From AC-32 sp963763475 (GTDB lineage Bacteria > Actinomycetota > Thermoleophilia > Gaiellales > Gaiellaceae), in assembly GCA_963763475.1 (NCBI GenBank), contig CAVXOR010000006.1:1-64000 (forward strand): DNA of 64,000 bases, in the 5' to 3' direction. This document shows, in pieces, positions 20,758 through 29,079 of the stretch (its first letter is position 1; each line of letters starts with the position of its first letter). The notes under the pieces were generated by a model. The model was not told where the DNA came from, made no database searches, and saw only the letters and a list, made by a program, of their open reading frames with translations. A program made the translations under genes and the position numbers.

Positions 20758-21614
20758 GGATTCTCCTCGTCGGTGCCTCCGGCTTTGTCGGCGGCCACCT
20801 CGCGCCTCGCCTCGTGGAGGCAGGCCACGACCTGATCTGCGCCGTTCGCGCGACAAGCGACTACACGCCGCCCGGAGGCGCCGAGCGGATCGAGCTCGAC
20901 CTCGACCGGCCGCTCGACCCAGAGACGCTGCCGTCGGCTGACGCCGTCCTGCACTTCGCTCAGGGGAACGTGGGCTTTCCGGAAGGCGCGCGGGAGCTCG
21001 ACCGCGTCAACGCTGCGAGCGTCGTCGAGCTGCTCGACCACGCGCGCGAGAGTGGCGCTACGCGCTTCGTCTACGCCTCGTCGGCCTCCGTCTACGGCTT
21101 CGGAGACCAGCCGTTTGCCGAGGACGCTCCGCTGGACGGCAGCGACTTCTACGCCGCCACCAAGATCGGAGCGGAGAAGGCGGTAGGGGCCTACGCGGAG
21201 CTGCTGACCACTGCAATCCTCCGGCTTGTCGTGCCGTACGGCCCGGGCCAGGCGGGGCGGATGATCCCCGCGCTGGCGAACCGCGTCGCCAACGGCGAGG
21301 CGGTGACGCTGAACGACGGTGGCCGCCCGCGGATGAACCCGCTCTACATCGACGACGTCATCAGGATCGTGCTCCATTTGCTCGAGCTCGACCGCCCCGC
21401 CGTCCTGAACGTCGCCGGCGACGAGGCCGTCAGCATCAAGGAGATCGCCGAGACGATCGGCCGCGTGGTCGGGCGCGAGCCGCAGTTCGAGGACGGCTCG
21501 GCTTCCGCTCCGGGCGACCTGGTCGCAGACACGACTCGCCTGCACAAGCTCTTCGACCTGCGCCCGCTCGTGCCGCTCGAAGAGGGCCTGCGGCGCACTT
21601 TGGCGGCGAGCTGA
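20754..21614 (+). CDS. NAD(P)-dependent SDR (sugar epimerase/reductase-like)
   Basis: TTG 20754 overlaps the previous stop; 286 residues. RILLVGASGFVGGHLAPRLV is the dinucleotide fold. YASSASVYGFGDQPF supplies the catalytic Ser region; FYAATKIGAEK is the YxxxK pair. MNPLYIDDVIRIVLHLLELD and LNVAGDEAVSIKEIAETIG follow. The shorter length and the HFAQGNVGFPEGA loop suggest a 4-keto reductase or epimerase, but the substrate cannot be named. Coupled to the methyltransferase gene by TGATG at 21612-21616. Confidence 0.75.
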   Translation: MRILLVGASGFVGGHLAPRLVEAGHDLICAVRATSDYTPPGGAERIELDLDRPLDPETLPSADAVLHFAQGNVGFPEGARELDRVNAASVVELLDHARESGATRFVYASSASVYGFGDQPFAEDAPLDGSDFYAATKIGAEKAVGAYAELLTTAILRLVVPYGPGQAGRMIPALANRVANGEAVTLNDGGRPRMNPLYIDDVIRIVLHLLELDRPAVLNVAGDEAVSIKEIAETIGRVVGREPQFEDGSASAPGDLVADTTRLHKLFDLRPLVPLEEGLRRTLAAS

Positions 21615-22438
21615 TGCGCGGCCTGCTGCAGAAGCAGACGCTCAAGTCGTTCGACTCACAGTGGGCGCAGCTGCCCGAAGGTGGCGCCCTGCTCACCGAG
21701 GAGTGGTTCCGCGAGCACGTCGACACGATCGTCGCCGAGGAGCTGCTCGCGGTTCGACGGGAGTGGTTCCCCGGCCGCGAGGTGCTCGACGCGGGCTGCG
21801 GAAACGGGCGCTGGACGATCGGCCTGCTGCGCCTCGGCTCCCGCGTGACGGCCGTCGACGCAAGCCCGCACGCGCTCGAACGCCTCCGCGACTCGGTCGA
21901 GGAGCTCTGCACGCCGGAGGAGCGGGAGCGGCTGACGGTCGGCACCGCCAACCTGCTGGAGCTTCCGCCGGAGCTCGCAGCGAGGAGGTTCGAGCTCGTC
22001 TTCTCGTTTGGGGTCCTGCACCACACCGGGGACACCCGCAAGGCGCTTCGAAACGTGGCCGGGCTCGTCGGGCCCGGCGGTATGCTCTTCCTCTACCTGT
22101 ACGGGAGTCGCTCGCTCTCGCCGGTAGGGCGGGCGCTGCTCGAGCTACGCCGTCTCGTGCTGGCACCGCTGCCGTTCGCGCTCAAGAGGAAGGTGCTCTC
22201 GGCCGTGTTTCGCCGCTCGGACATCCACCAGGTTTTCGACTGCCTGTCGCCGACGATCAACACGAGGCACACCTTCGAAGACATCCGCTCCTTGCTCGAA
22301 GCCGAGGGCTTCGACGACGTTGTGCAGACGATTCCGGCGACCGAGCTCTTCGTCCGCGGCCTGAGACACGCGCCCGCCATAAGGCCCCACCTGCTCCCGA
22401 AGCCGACGCCGCCCTACTGGTACGAACGGTACGCCTGA
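21614..22438 (+). CDS. class I SAM-dependent methyltransferase
   Basis: 274 residues from ATG 21614. Motif I is VLDAGCGNGRWTIGLLRLG (SAM binding), then VDASPHALERL and the post-motif FELVFSFGVLHHTGDTRKALRN. GPGGMLFLYLYG is motif III. C-terminal HTFEDIRSLLEAEGFDDV is typical of UbiE/Methyltransf_11-like enzymes. Sitting between an SDR and an AsnB-type enzyme in one coupled run, it probably methylates a sugar or lipid-linked intermediate. The gene at 24267-25199 is the same general kind, with the matching string WGVLHHTPDTRKAFERL, so they are likely diverged duplicates. Confidence 0.8.
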   Translation: MRGLLQKQTLKSFDSQWAQLPEGGALLTEEWFREHVDTIVAEELLAVRREWFPGREVLDAGCGNGRWTIGLLRLGSRVTAVDASPHALERLRDSVEELCTPEERERLTVGTANLLELPPELAARRFELVFSFGVLHHTGDTRKALRNVAGLVGPGGMLFLYLYGSRSLSPVGRALLELRRLVLAPLPFALKRKVLSAVFRRSDIHQVFDCLSPTINTRHTFEDIRSLLEAEGFDDVVQTIPATELFVRGLRHAPAIRPHLLPKPTPPYWYERYA

Positions 22439-24270
22439 TGTGCGGGATCGCCGGCATCTACGACCCTCGCGGCCGCCCCGTCGCCTCCTCGGAGATTCGC
22501 GCGATGAACGACGCGATCGTCCACCGCGGGCCCGACGACCGCGGCGAGTACGTCGAGCGCGGGGTCGGGCTGGCGAACCGGCGCCTGGCGATCATCGACC
22601 TCTCGCCGGCCGGCCACCAGCCGATGGCGAACGAGGACGGCACCGTCCTACTCGTCTACAACGGCGAGCTCTACAACTTCCAGGAGCTCGTGCCGCTGCT
22701 CGAGGCACGCGGGCATCGCTTTCACTCGAAGACCGACAGCGAGGTCGTCGTCCACGCCTACGAGGAGTGGGGCCCGGCCTGCGTCGAGCGCTTCAACGGG
22801 ATGTTTGCCTTCGCGATCTGGGACCAGCGCAAGCGCGAGCTCTTCCTCGCCCGCGACCGCTTCGGGATCAAGCCGCTCTACTACACGCAGGTCGACGGCC
22901 GCTTCCTCTTCGCCTCGGAGGTGAAGTCGCTGCTGCAGGCCGGCGCCCCGCGCCGCGTCTCGCCGGAGGCGCTCGTCGAGTACTTCACCTTCCAGAACCT
23001 GCTCAGCGACCTGACGCTCTTCGACGGCGTGCTCATGCTCCCGGCCGGGCACACGCTGACCGTCTCCGAGGCCGGCACGCAGCTCCGGCGCTACTGGGAC
23101 ATGAGCTTCGACCCGGACGACGGCGTGTCCGCGGAGGAATGGACCGAGCGGATCCGCGACGTCTTCGAGCAGGTCGTGACCCGGCAACTTATCAGCGACG
23201 TGCCGGTCGGCAGTTACCTCTCCGGCGGCATGGACTCGGCCTCGATCGCGGCGGTCGCCTCGCGCAACGTGCCGCGGCTGATGACCTTCACCGGCGGCTT
23301 CGACCTCTCGTCGGTCACCGGCCTGGAGATGGTCTTCGACGAGCGCGCCGACGCCGAGCTCGTCGCCAGCCACTTCCGCACCCAGCACTACGAGATGGTC
23401 ATGCACGCGGGCGACATGGCCTGGGCGCTGCCCGAGCTTGTCTGGCACCTCGAGGATTTGCGCGTCGGCATGTCGTATCCGAACTACTACATCGCCGGGC
23501 TCGCCTCGAAGTTCGTCAAGGTCGCGCTCGGCGGCGCGGGCGGGGACGAGCTGTTCGCGGGCTACCCGTGGCGTTACGAACTCGTCCGCGAGCTCGACGA
23601 CGCGCAGGCGTTCGACAACGCCTACTACGACTACTGGGCACGGCTCGTGCCGGACGGCGAGAAGAGCTCGTTCTTCACGCCCGATGTCCTCGCGCGCGCG
23701 GGCGAACACTCGCCGTTCGAGCTCTTCCGCCAGACGATGCAGCCGGCGGCCGGGCTCGACCCGCTCTCGAAGGCGCTCTACTTCGAGGCCAAGACCTTCC
23801 TGCACGGCCTGCTCGTGGTCGAGGACAAGGTCTCGATGGCGCACAGCCTCGAGGTGCGCGTGCCGTTTCTCGACAACGAGCTGGTCGCGCTCGCCGAGAA
23901 GATCCCGAGCCGGCTCAAGCACGGTGAGGGCGGCGGCAAGAAGCTGCTGCGCGACGCGATGGCGCCGCTGCTGCCGGCGGAAATCGTCGAGAAGCGCAAG
24001 CAGGGCTTCAGCCCGCCCGACCAGTCCTGGTACCGCGGCCCGACGATGGACTACATCCGCGAGGTGCTCCTCGACCGCCGCAGCCTCGACCGCGGCTACT
24101 TCGAACCGGCATACGTGAAGCGCGTCCTGCACGAGCACCTCGAGGGGCGTGTCAACCACCGGCTGCTGATCTGGTCGCTGCTCTCGTTCGAGTGGTGGAA
24201 CCGACTCTTCATGGACGGCGACGCCGCGACCGCCCTGGCCGAACGCACGCGAGCCGTCCGCGCGACGTGA
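22438..24270 (+). CDS. asnB: asparagine synthetase (glutamine-hydrolysing) family amidotransferase, second copy
   Basis: ATG 22438 directly followed by Cys (MCGIAGIYDPRG); 610 residues. Glutaminase domain: HRGPDDRGEY, NRRLAIIDLSPAGHQPM, YNGELYNFQEL, NGMFAFAIWD. Synthetase domain: ATP loop VGSYLSGGMDSASIAAVA (Met where Ile is usual), GGAGGDELFAGYPWRYELV, SLEVRVPFLDNELV, KRKQGFSPPDQSW. The motif VEDKVSMAHSLEVRVPFLD is typical of AsnB-like proteins in exopolysaccharide and antibiotic clusters. Likely transfers ammonia from glutamine to a carboxylate on a sugar acid. The gene lies in a coupled run with methyltransferases (TGATG upstream, GTGA downstream), unlike the lone, oppositely oriented first copy. 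Confidence 0.85.
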   Translation: MCGIAGIYDPRGRPVASSEIRAMNDAIVHRGPDDRGEYVERGVGLANRRLAIIDLSPAGHQPMANEDGTVLLVYNGELYNFQELVPLLEARGHRFHSKTDSEVVVHAYEEWGPACVERFNGMFAFAIWDQRKRELFLARDRFGIKPLYYTQVDGRFLFASEVKSLLQAGAPRRVSPEALVEYFTFQNLLSDLTLFDGVLMLPAGHTLTVSEAGTQLRRYWDMSFDPDDGVSAEEWTERIRDVFEQVVTRQLISDVPVGSYLSGGMDSASIAAVASRNVPRLMTFTGGFDLSSVTGLEMVFDERADAELVASHFRTQHYEMVMHAGDMAWALPELVWHLEDLRVGMSYPNYYIAGLASKFVKVALGGAGGDELFAGYPWRYELVRELDDAQAFDNAYYDYWARLVPDGEKSSFFTPDVLARAGEHSPFELFRQTMQPAAGLDPLSKALYFEAKTFLHGLLVVEDKVSMAHSLEVRVPFLDNELVALAEKIPSRLKHGEGGGKKLLRDAMAPLLPAEIVEKRKQGFSPPDQSWYRGPTMDYIREVLLDRRSLDRGYFEPAYVKRVLHEHLEGRVNHRLLIWSLLSFEWWNRLFMDGDAATALAERTRAVRAT

Positions 24271-25199
24271 GCACGACGCTCGACGCGATCATCCGCTGCC
24301 CTGCCTGCGCCGCCGGCAAGCCGGTCCGCGAGGGAGAGGCCTACGTGTGCCCGTCGTGCGGCCACCGGTACCCGGTCACCGGGGGCATTCCGCGGCTGCT
24401 GGAGGACGTCCCCGCCGACTCGCAGCAGATCCAGCGCGTGTTCGACTTCGAGCACCGGCGCTTCCAGGACTCCTGGTACACGCGCTTCGAGCCGCGGCTC
24501 GTCGAGCAGTTCCTCGGCGAGTGCCGGCTACCGCGCGAGTTCTTCGCAGGCAAGCGCTCGCTCGACGCCGGCTGTGGGTCCGGCCGCTGGTCCTACGCCC
24601 TGGCCGAGCTGGGCGCGGATCTCGTCGCGTTCGACCTGACGAGCGGCGGGATCGAATCGGCCCACGCGAACCTCGGCGATCGCGACAACGTCACGATCTG
24701 CCAGGCGAACGTCTTCCAGCCGCCGTTCGAGGACGAGTCGTTCGACTTCGTCATGAGCTGGGGAGTGCTCCACCACACGCCGGATACGCGGAAGGCGTTC
24801 GAGCGGCTCGTTCCGCTCGTCAAGCCGGGCGGGACGATGTTCGTGATGGTCTACGAGAAGCACAGCCCGGTGATGTTCTTTTTCACCGACATCCTGCGCT
24901 GGTTCATGCGCCGACTCTCCGACGAGCGGCGATACGATGCGATGCGCCACCTGGTCGTGCACAACCCACGCGTCGCTGCCGTTCTGGGCCGATTCCTGAT
25001 GATCAGCTACGCCGCTCCCGACTCGGCGCTGGACGAGAAGACCCTGCAGTTCGGGCTGTTCGACGCCTATTCCCCCCGGTACAACCATCTGCACGCGAGC
25101 CCGGAGGTCGAGGGCTGGTTTAGGGAGGCCGGCTTCGAGCAAGTCGCGACGCTCGATACCGGCGGCGCCGTCAGGGTCCGCGGCGTGCGCAAGGCATGA
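24267..25199 (+). CDS. class I SAM methyltransferase with Trm112-like zinc ribbon
   Basis: GTG 24267 overlaps the previous stop (GTGA). 310 residues. Residues ~8-40 hold CPAC...CPSCGHRYPVTGGIPRLL, a Trm112-like zinc ribbon found at the front of many glycan-cluster methyltransferases. The catalytic domain has RSLDAGCGSGRWSYALAELG, AFDLTSGGIESAH, FDFVMSWGVLHHTPDTRKAF and PGGTMFVMVYEK. C-terminal FREAGFEQVATLDTGG. Likely methylates a sugar or carboxylate on the polymer. Overlaps the next gene by ATGA. Confidence 0.8.
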   Translation: MSTTLDAIIRCPACAAGKPVREGEAYVCPSCGHRYPVTGGIPRLLEDVPADSQQIQRVFDFEHRRFQDSWYTRFEPRLVEQFLGECRLPREFFAGKRSLDAGCGSGRWSYALAELGADLVAFDLTSGGIESAHANLGDRDNVTICQANVFQPPFEDESFDFVMSWGVLHHTPDTRKAFERLVPLVKPGGTMFVMVYEKHSPVMFFFTDILRWFMRRLSDERRYDAMRHLVVHNPRVAAVLGRFLMISYAAPDSALDEKTLQFGLFDAYSPRYNHLHASPEVEGWFREAGFEQVATLDTGGAVRVRGVRKA

Positions 25200-25966
25200 C
25201 GTCGGCCGCCCGGCGGCTGGCCGAGCGATTTCCCAACGCGGCGACCGCGGCGTGGGTCTTCCTGAGGCTGCGGCGGAGCGCGCGCGACTTCTCCCGTGCC
25301 GGTCGCGACTGTGGAGAACCGGACGAGCTCGTGCGGCCAAGCACCGACGGCCGCTTGCTCGAGACGACCGCCGACCTCACCGACCTGCGCCTGGACGTGG
25401 CACCGGTGGTCGCCTCGCAACGGCTCGACGAGCTGCTGCCCCTGCTCGAACGCGTGCGGGCGCTCGAGCCGCGACGGGTATGCGAGATCGGAACCTCGGC
25501 CGGAGGAACGCTATACCTGCTCACGCGCATCAGTGCTCCGGATGCACTGATCATCTCCGTCGACATCACGATTCCGCTGCATACGCGGGGCCTGCGGGCC
25601 CGGCTGGCCGGACAGCGCCAGCGCCTGGTCAGCGTCGAGGGCGACTCCCATGCCGACGAGACGGTCTCGCGCCTGGAGGGCTTGCTCGAAGGCGAGCCGC
25701 TGGATTTCCTCTTCATCGACGGCGACCACAGCTACGACGGTGTCCGCGCCGACTTCGAGCGCTACGGGCGGCTCGTACGGCCCGGCGGACTGATCGCGCT
25801 GCATGACGTAAACGACGACTTCCGCACCCGCCACGGCGTGGACTCTCCGTCGATCTCCGGCGAGGTGCCTCGCTTCTGGCAAGAGCTCAAGCAGTCGCAC
25901 CAGACCGAAGAGCTGATCGCCGACCCCGAGCAGGACGGGTTTGGAATCGGCGTCGTCTACGTCTGA
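25196..25966 (+). CDS. class I SAM methyltransferase, Methyltransf_24-like
   Basis: 256 residues from ATG 25196. VCEIGTSAGGTLYLLTR is the SAM loop, followed by IISVDITIPLH and LDFLFIDGDHSYDGVRADFERY, then RPGGLIALHDV. The FIDGDHSYDGVxxDFexy string is characteristic of the Methyltransf_24/CmcI-like group. It is the last gene of the six-gene coupled run. Its 3' end overlaps the convergent CmcI-like gene by 10 bp. Substrate unknown; a glycan or glycan-linked amino acid is likely from context. Confidence 0.75.
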   Translation: MTSAARRLAERFPNAATAAWVFLRLRRSARDFSRAGRDCGEPDELVRPSTDGRLLETTADLTDLRLDVAPVVASQRLDELLPLLERVRALEPRRVCEIGTSAGGTLYLLTRISAPDALIISVDITIPLHTRGLRARLAGQRQRLVSVEGDSHADETVSRLEGLLEGEPLDFLFIDGDHSYDGVRADFERYGRLVRPGGLIALHDVNDDFRTRHGVDSPSISGEVPRFWQELKQSHQTEELIADPEQDGFGIGVVYV

Positions 25967-26655
25967 GCCACGTCGGCCTTGCGCAGGTAGCCGCCCGGGT
26001 TGAACGTGAGCATGAGCTTCTCCCGCGATCGGTCGACACTGAACTCATCCGTCTCGCCAAGGAACAGCTCGAGTGCCTCGGTCGGGCCTGGTCCGAAGTC
26101 CCGCACGACCGGGTGGCCGTTGATGTTCGAGTCCTCGACGATCAGGTAGCTCCCTGGGCTGACGAGTGGCGCGTATAGCCGCAGCTCGTCGAGCACGTGC
26201 CGGCACTCGTGGTTGGAGTCGAGGATCACGAGCACGGGTTCGCGCCCGGCGACGAGCCGCTCGACCTCGGCGAAAATCGCAGGGTCGGTCGAGGAGCCCG
26301 CGAGATACGCGATCCGGTCGTGCCGGGGCCGGTCGGGATAGTCGGCGATGTCGATCGTCACGACCGAGCCCTCCCCGAGCAGGTCGCAGATCGAGGCGAG
26401 AAAGAGGGCGCTTCCGCCGTTGGCAGTTCCGCACTCCACGATCACGGCCGGTCGCAGCTCGTGCAGCAGCTCTTGGTAGATCCACAGGTCGAAGGCGCAT
26501 TTCTGAGCGGGCACGCCGAGCCAGCGGGTGTTCGACCACGTCTCGACGCCCGAATCGTAGAAGAGCTTGTGGAAGGCGTTCACGACGCGGCTCCGGACGA
26601 GCGAGCGGCTCGTTCGAAGCGTCGCGGATGCCAGCTGTCGGTGAAGTTGGGTCAT
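25957..26655 (-). CDS. cephalosporin-hydroxylase-like (CmcI family) methyltransferase
   Basis: 232 residues from ATG 26655. NTRWLGVPAQKCAFDLWIYQELL and the SAM loop VIVECGTANGGSALFLASI are CmcI-family hallmarks, with VTIDIADYPDRPRH, ILDSNHECRHVLDELRLYAP and PGSYLIVEDSNINGHPV following. Despite the name, family members include sugar O-methyltransferases (for example rhamnosyl O-methyltransferases of mycobacteria). Given the deoxysugar genes here, a sugar O-methyltransferase is the best guess. Last gene of a three-gene minus-strand operon (flippase, GT2, CmcI) joined by GTGA and ATGA overlaps. Confidence 0.8.
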   Translation of the reverse strand: MTQLHRQLASATLRTSRSLVRSRVVNAFHKLFYDSGVETWSNTRWLGVPAQKCAFDLWIYQELLHELRPAVIVECGTANGGSALFLASICDLLGEGSVVTIDIADYPDRPRHDRIAYLAGSSTDPAIFAEVERLVAGREPVLVILDSNHECRHVLDELRLYAPLVSPGSYLIVEDSNINGHPVVRDFGPGPTEALELFLGETDEFSVDRSREKLMLTFNPGGYLRKADVAQT

Positions 26656-27554
26656 CGGCGCACGAGCGACCGGAGGGTATAGAGCGGCGCGGTGGCGAGG
26701 GCGCGACCGAAAGCGGTCGCAGCCGGTCCTGCGCGCCCCGCTGCCCGCTCGAAGCCGGCCGCCTTGAGTTGCTGTTCGGCGAGGCCTCGACGCCGGTGAC
26801 GGCCGAGGCGCGGGCCAGCCTCGGGAAAGACGTCGAGGAACTCTTGGAGCAGCGCGATGCGCTTCTCGTGAAAGTTCGTCTGGGCCAGCCGCGCGCTCTC
26901 GTTCGCAGTGTGCCGGCGGTAGCGCGCGAGCACTGCGTTGATGCGGGCGACCTGCCAGTCCAGCGACAGCGCGAGCCAGAGGAAATAGTCGTCGCCGAAG
27001 GAGAAGTCGGTCTCCCGCAGGCGCAGGCCCCGGCGGGTCAGCACCTCCCGGCGGAAGAGTGCGGTCGGCGCGGCTACGAAGCAGCCGCGTACGAACAGCG
27101 GCACCAGCACGTCACCCTCGGCCTCGGAGCTCCGGTCGCGCCAGGGGATCGTCTCTCCGGTCTCCGAGTCGAAGGCTTCGTATCCCGAGTAGACAAGCCC
27201 GACCTCCGGCCGCTCGCGCATCAGCTCGACCTGGAGCGCGGTCTTCTCCGGGACCCAGAGGTCGTCCTGGTCGATCCACGCGATCAGCTCGCCGCTCGAG
27301 CGGTCGATGGCGTCGTTCCGGCGCCGGCAGGGGCCGAGCTGCTCGTCGCCGCGGACGAGCACGATCCGGCCGGGACTCCGCTCGGCGTACGAGGCGACGA
27401 CCTCGGGCGTGCCGTCCGTCGAGGCGTCGTCGACCACGACCAGCTCGAGGCGCTCGTGGGTCTGGCCGAGGACGCTCTCGATCGTCTCGCCCACGAACGC
27501 CGCGCCGTTGTGGGCCGCCATGATCGCGCTGACGAGCGGCGGCTTCTCGCTCAC
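26652..27554 (-). CDS. GT2-family glycosyltransferase
   Basis: GTG 27554 overlaps the flippase stop; 300 residues. GT-A fold: PPLVSAIMAAHNGAAFVGET, ESVLGQTHERLELVVVDDAS (nucleotide-binding Asp), GPCRRRNDAIDRSSGELIAW followed by IDQDDLW (the DxD-like metal site), then FVAAPTALFRREVL and FSFGDDYFLWLAL. An inverting transferase using a nucleotide-sugar donor at the inner membrane face. The basic C-terminal tail may bind the membrane. Lies between the flippase and CmcI genes. Confidence 0.85.
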   Translation of the reverse strand: MSEKPPLVSAIMAAHNGAAFVGETIESVLGQTHERLELVVVDDASTDGTPEVVASYAERSPGRIVLVRGDEQLGPCRRRNDAIDRSSGELIAWIDQDDLWVPEKTALQVELMRERPEVGLVYSGYEAFDSETGETIPWRDRSSEAEGDVLVPLFVRGCFVAAPTALFRREVLTRRGLRLRETDFSFGDDYFLWLALSLDWQVARINAVLARYRRHTANESARLAQTNFHEKRIALLQEFLDVFPEAGPRLGRHRRRGLAEQQLKAAGFERAAGRAGPAATAFGRALATAPLYTLRSLVRR

Positions 27555-29059
27555 GCCTGCGTCGCCCTTAGCCGCGCCAGACCGCCGAGCAGCGACCGCA
27601 CGCGCGTGACCTCCTCGGGGTCGACGACGCGAAAGACCCGCAGGAGCACGACGAATGCGCCGAACGCAAACAGCTTGAGGGCGACGGCGACCGCGGTCGG
27701 CCCGAGCGGCACGACGCCCAGAATCCCGAAGCCCGCGGCGAGAGCGATCGTGGTCAGGACGCGCCCCGGCTCGTACGGCGTCGCGTAGTAGTGCTGGGCG
27801 ACGCGGTAGTGGGCTACTGACAGGGCCACATAGGCGGCTGCCGTCGCGACCGCCGCGCCGAGCATCCCGAACGGCGGGATGAGAGCGAAGTTGAGGCCGA
27901 TGTTGAACGCGGCAGCGAGGACGGCGAGGATGGCGATCACCTTGGTCCGGCGCATGATCGAGATCCCCGCCATCACAACGGTCGAGACACCGAAGGCCAC
28001 GACCGAGAGCGTCAGCAGCCCGACTGCCTTGTACGCATCGTCGAAGCCGGGCGCGACCAGCTGGATCACTTCCTTGGCGAACAGCGTCAGCGTCAGCCCG
28101 GCGCCACAGAGGCACACGATGAGGTAGGTCAGCGTCTTCCCTCGGACTTGCAGCTCGAGCGCACGGTCCTGCGAGTACATGGAGAACACGTAGGGCCCGA
28201 ACGCCAGTACGAAGCCGGTGACTGCGAGGAGGAGCACGTTCGAGACCCGGTTGGCGACCGCGTACTGGCCCACGTCCTGCAGCGAGCCGAGCTTGTTCAG
28301 CATGATCCGGTCGACGAGCGCCAGCGCCCAAAGGGCGAGCCCGGCCGGGACGAGCGGCAGGCCGTACGCCAGCATCTTCCGCAGCTCCGGCACCGAGAAG
28401 TGCGTGCCGAGGTCGGAATGGACGACGGCCGCCCCGTAGGCTGCCGCGAGCGCATTGCCGACGATCAGGCCGATAAAGACACCCGTCACCCCGCGGTCGA
28501 ACACGACCACCGCCGCGACGCCGACTCCGGCGGCGACGACCGACGCGAGCGCCGAGGAGGCGACGTAGTGCCACGCGCGGAATCGCAGCCGCATCGTCTC
28601 GCGCAGAAAGTTGGCGGCGTTGATCAGCGGCAGCGAGATCGCGACCGCCACCACGAGGCCGGTCCCGTGCCCGCCGAAGAGCCAGTCCGAGATGCCGTTG
28701 CGCGCAAGCAGCAGGATCAGCGTGACCAGCGCGGCGAGACAGCTGGTGAAGGCAATCGCGGTGAAGATCACCCCCCGGCGCTGGTCGAGCTCGTGGTCGG
28801 TGTAGTCGTAGAAGCTCCGCTGCGCGGCCGAGGCGAAGCCGGCGTCGATCAGGGCGAGTGCCACCGCCGTGAGCACGGTCGCCAGCTCGAGCAGCCCGAA
28901 CTCCGCCTGCGAGAACAGGTGGCCGTAGATGGGGAGCGTGATTACGCCGATCGCCTGGATCGCGACGCCACCCAGTCCGTAGACGAGCGTCTGCTTGGCG
29001 AGCCCGAGGAAATGGCTTGTCTCCGGGGCCGTCGGCGGGCTCGCGGATTCGGCAGCCAC
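27551..29059 (-). CDS. polysaccharide flippase (MATE/Wzx-type, polysaccharide biosynthesis protein)
   Basis: 502 residues, about 12-14 transmembrane helices through its length (QTLVYGLGGVAIQAIGVITL, VIFTAIAFTSCLAALVTLIL, VIAILAVLAAAFNIGLNFAL). The N-terminal pattern LPIYGHLFSQAEFGLLELAT is typical of Wzx-like oligosaccharide flippases. It would flip undecaprenyl-linked repeat units to the outer face. GTG 29059 is chosen over the TTG six bases upstream because TACGCT lies exactly 6 nt before it, matching other starts here. Its start is 20 nt from the divergent glycosyltransferase start. No obvious Wzy polymerase was found in the window. Confidence 0.8.
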   Translation of the reverse strand: MAAESASPPTAPETSHFLGLAKQTLVYGLGGVAIQAIGVITLPIYGHLFSQAEFGLLELATVLTAVALALIDAGFASAAQRSFYDYTDHELDQRRGVIFTAIAFTSCLAALVTLILLLARNGISDWLFGGHGTGLVVAVAISLPLINAANFLRETMRLRFRAWHYVASSALASVVAAGVGVAAVVVFDRGVTGVFIGLIVGNALAAAYGAAVVHSDLGTHFSVPELRKMLAYGLPLVPAGLALWALALVDRIMLNKLGSLQDVGQYAVANRVSNVLLLAVTGFVLAFGPYVFSMYSQDRALELQVRGKTLTYLIVCLCGAGLTLTLFAKEVIQLVAPGFDDAYKAVGLLTLSVVAFGVSTVVMAGISIMRRTKVIAILAVLAAAFNIGLNFALIPPFGMLGAAVATAAAYVALSVAHYRVAQHYYATPYEPGRVLTTIALAAGFGILGVVPLGPTAVAVALKLFAFGAFVVLLRVFRVVDPEEVTRVRSLLGGLARLRATQA

Positions 29060-29079
29060 GGGCAAAGCGTAGTGAACCG
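29060..29079. promoter_or_regulatory. 20-nt shared divergent promoter (flippase / glycosyltransferase)
   Basis: The entire gap between GTG 29059 (minus) and GTG 29080 (plus) is 20 bp. Minus strand: TACGCT (29071-29066), 6 nt to the start. Plus strand: CGTAGT (29068-29073), 6 nt to the start. The two hexamers overlap, so one melted region could fire both ways with leaderless transcripts. Confidence 0.5.
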
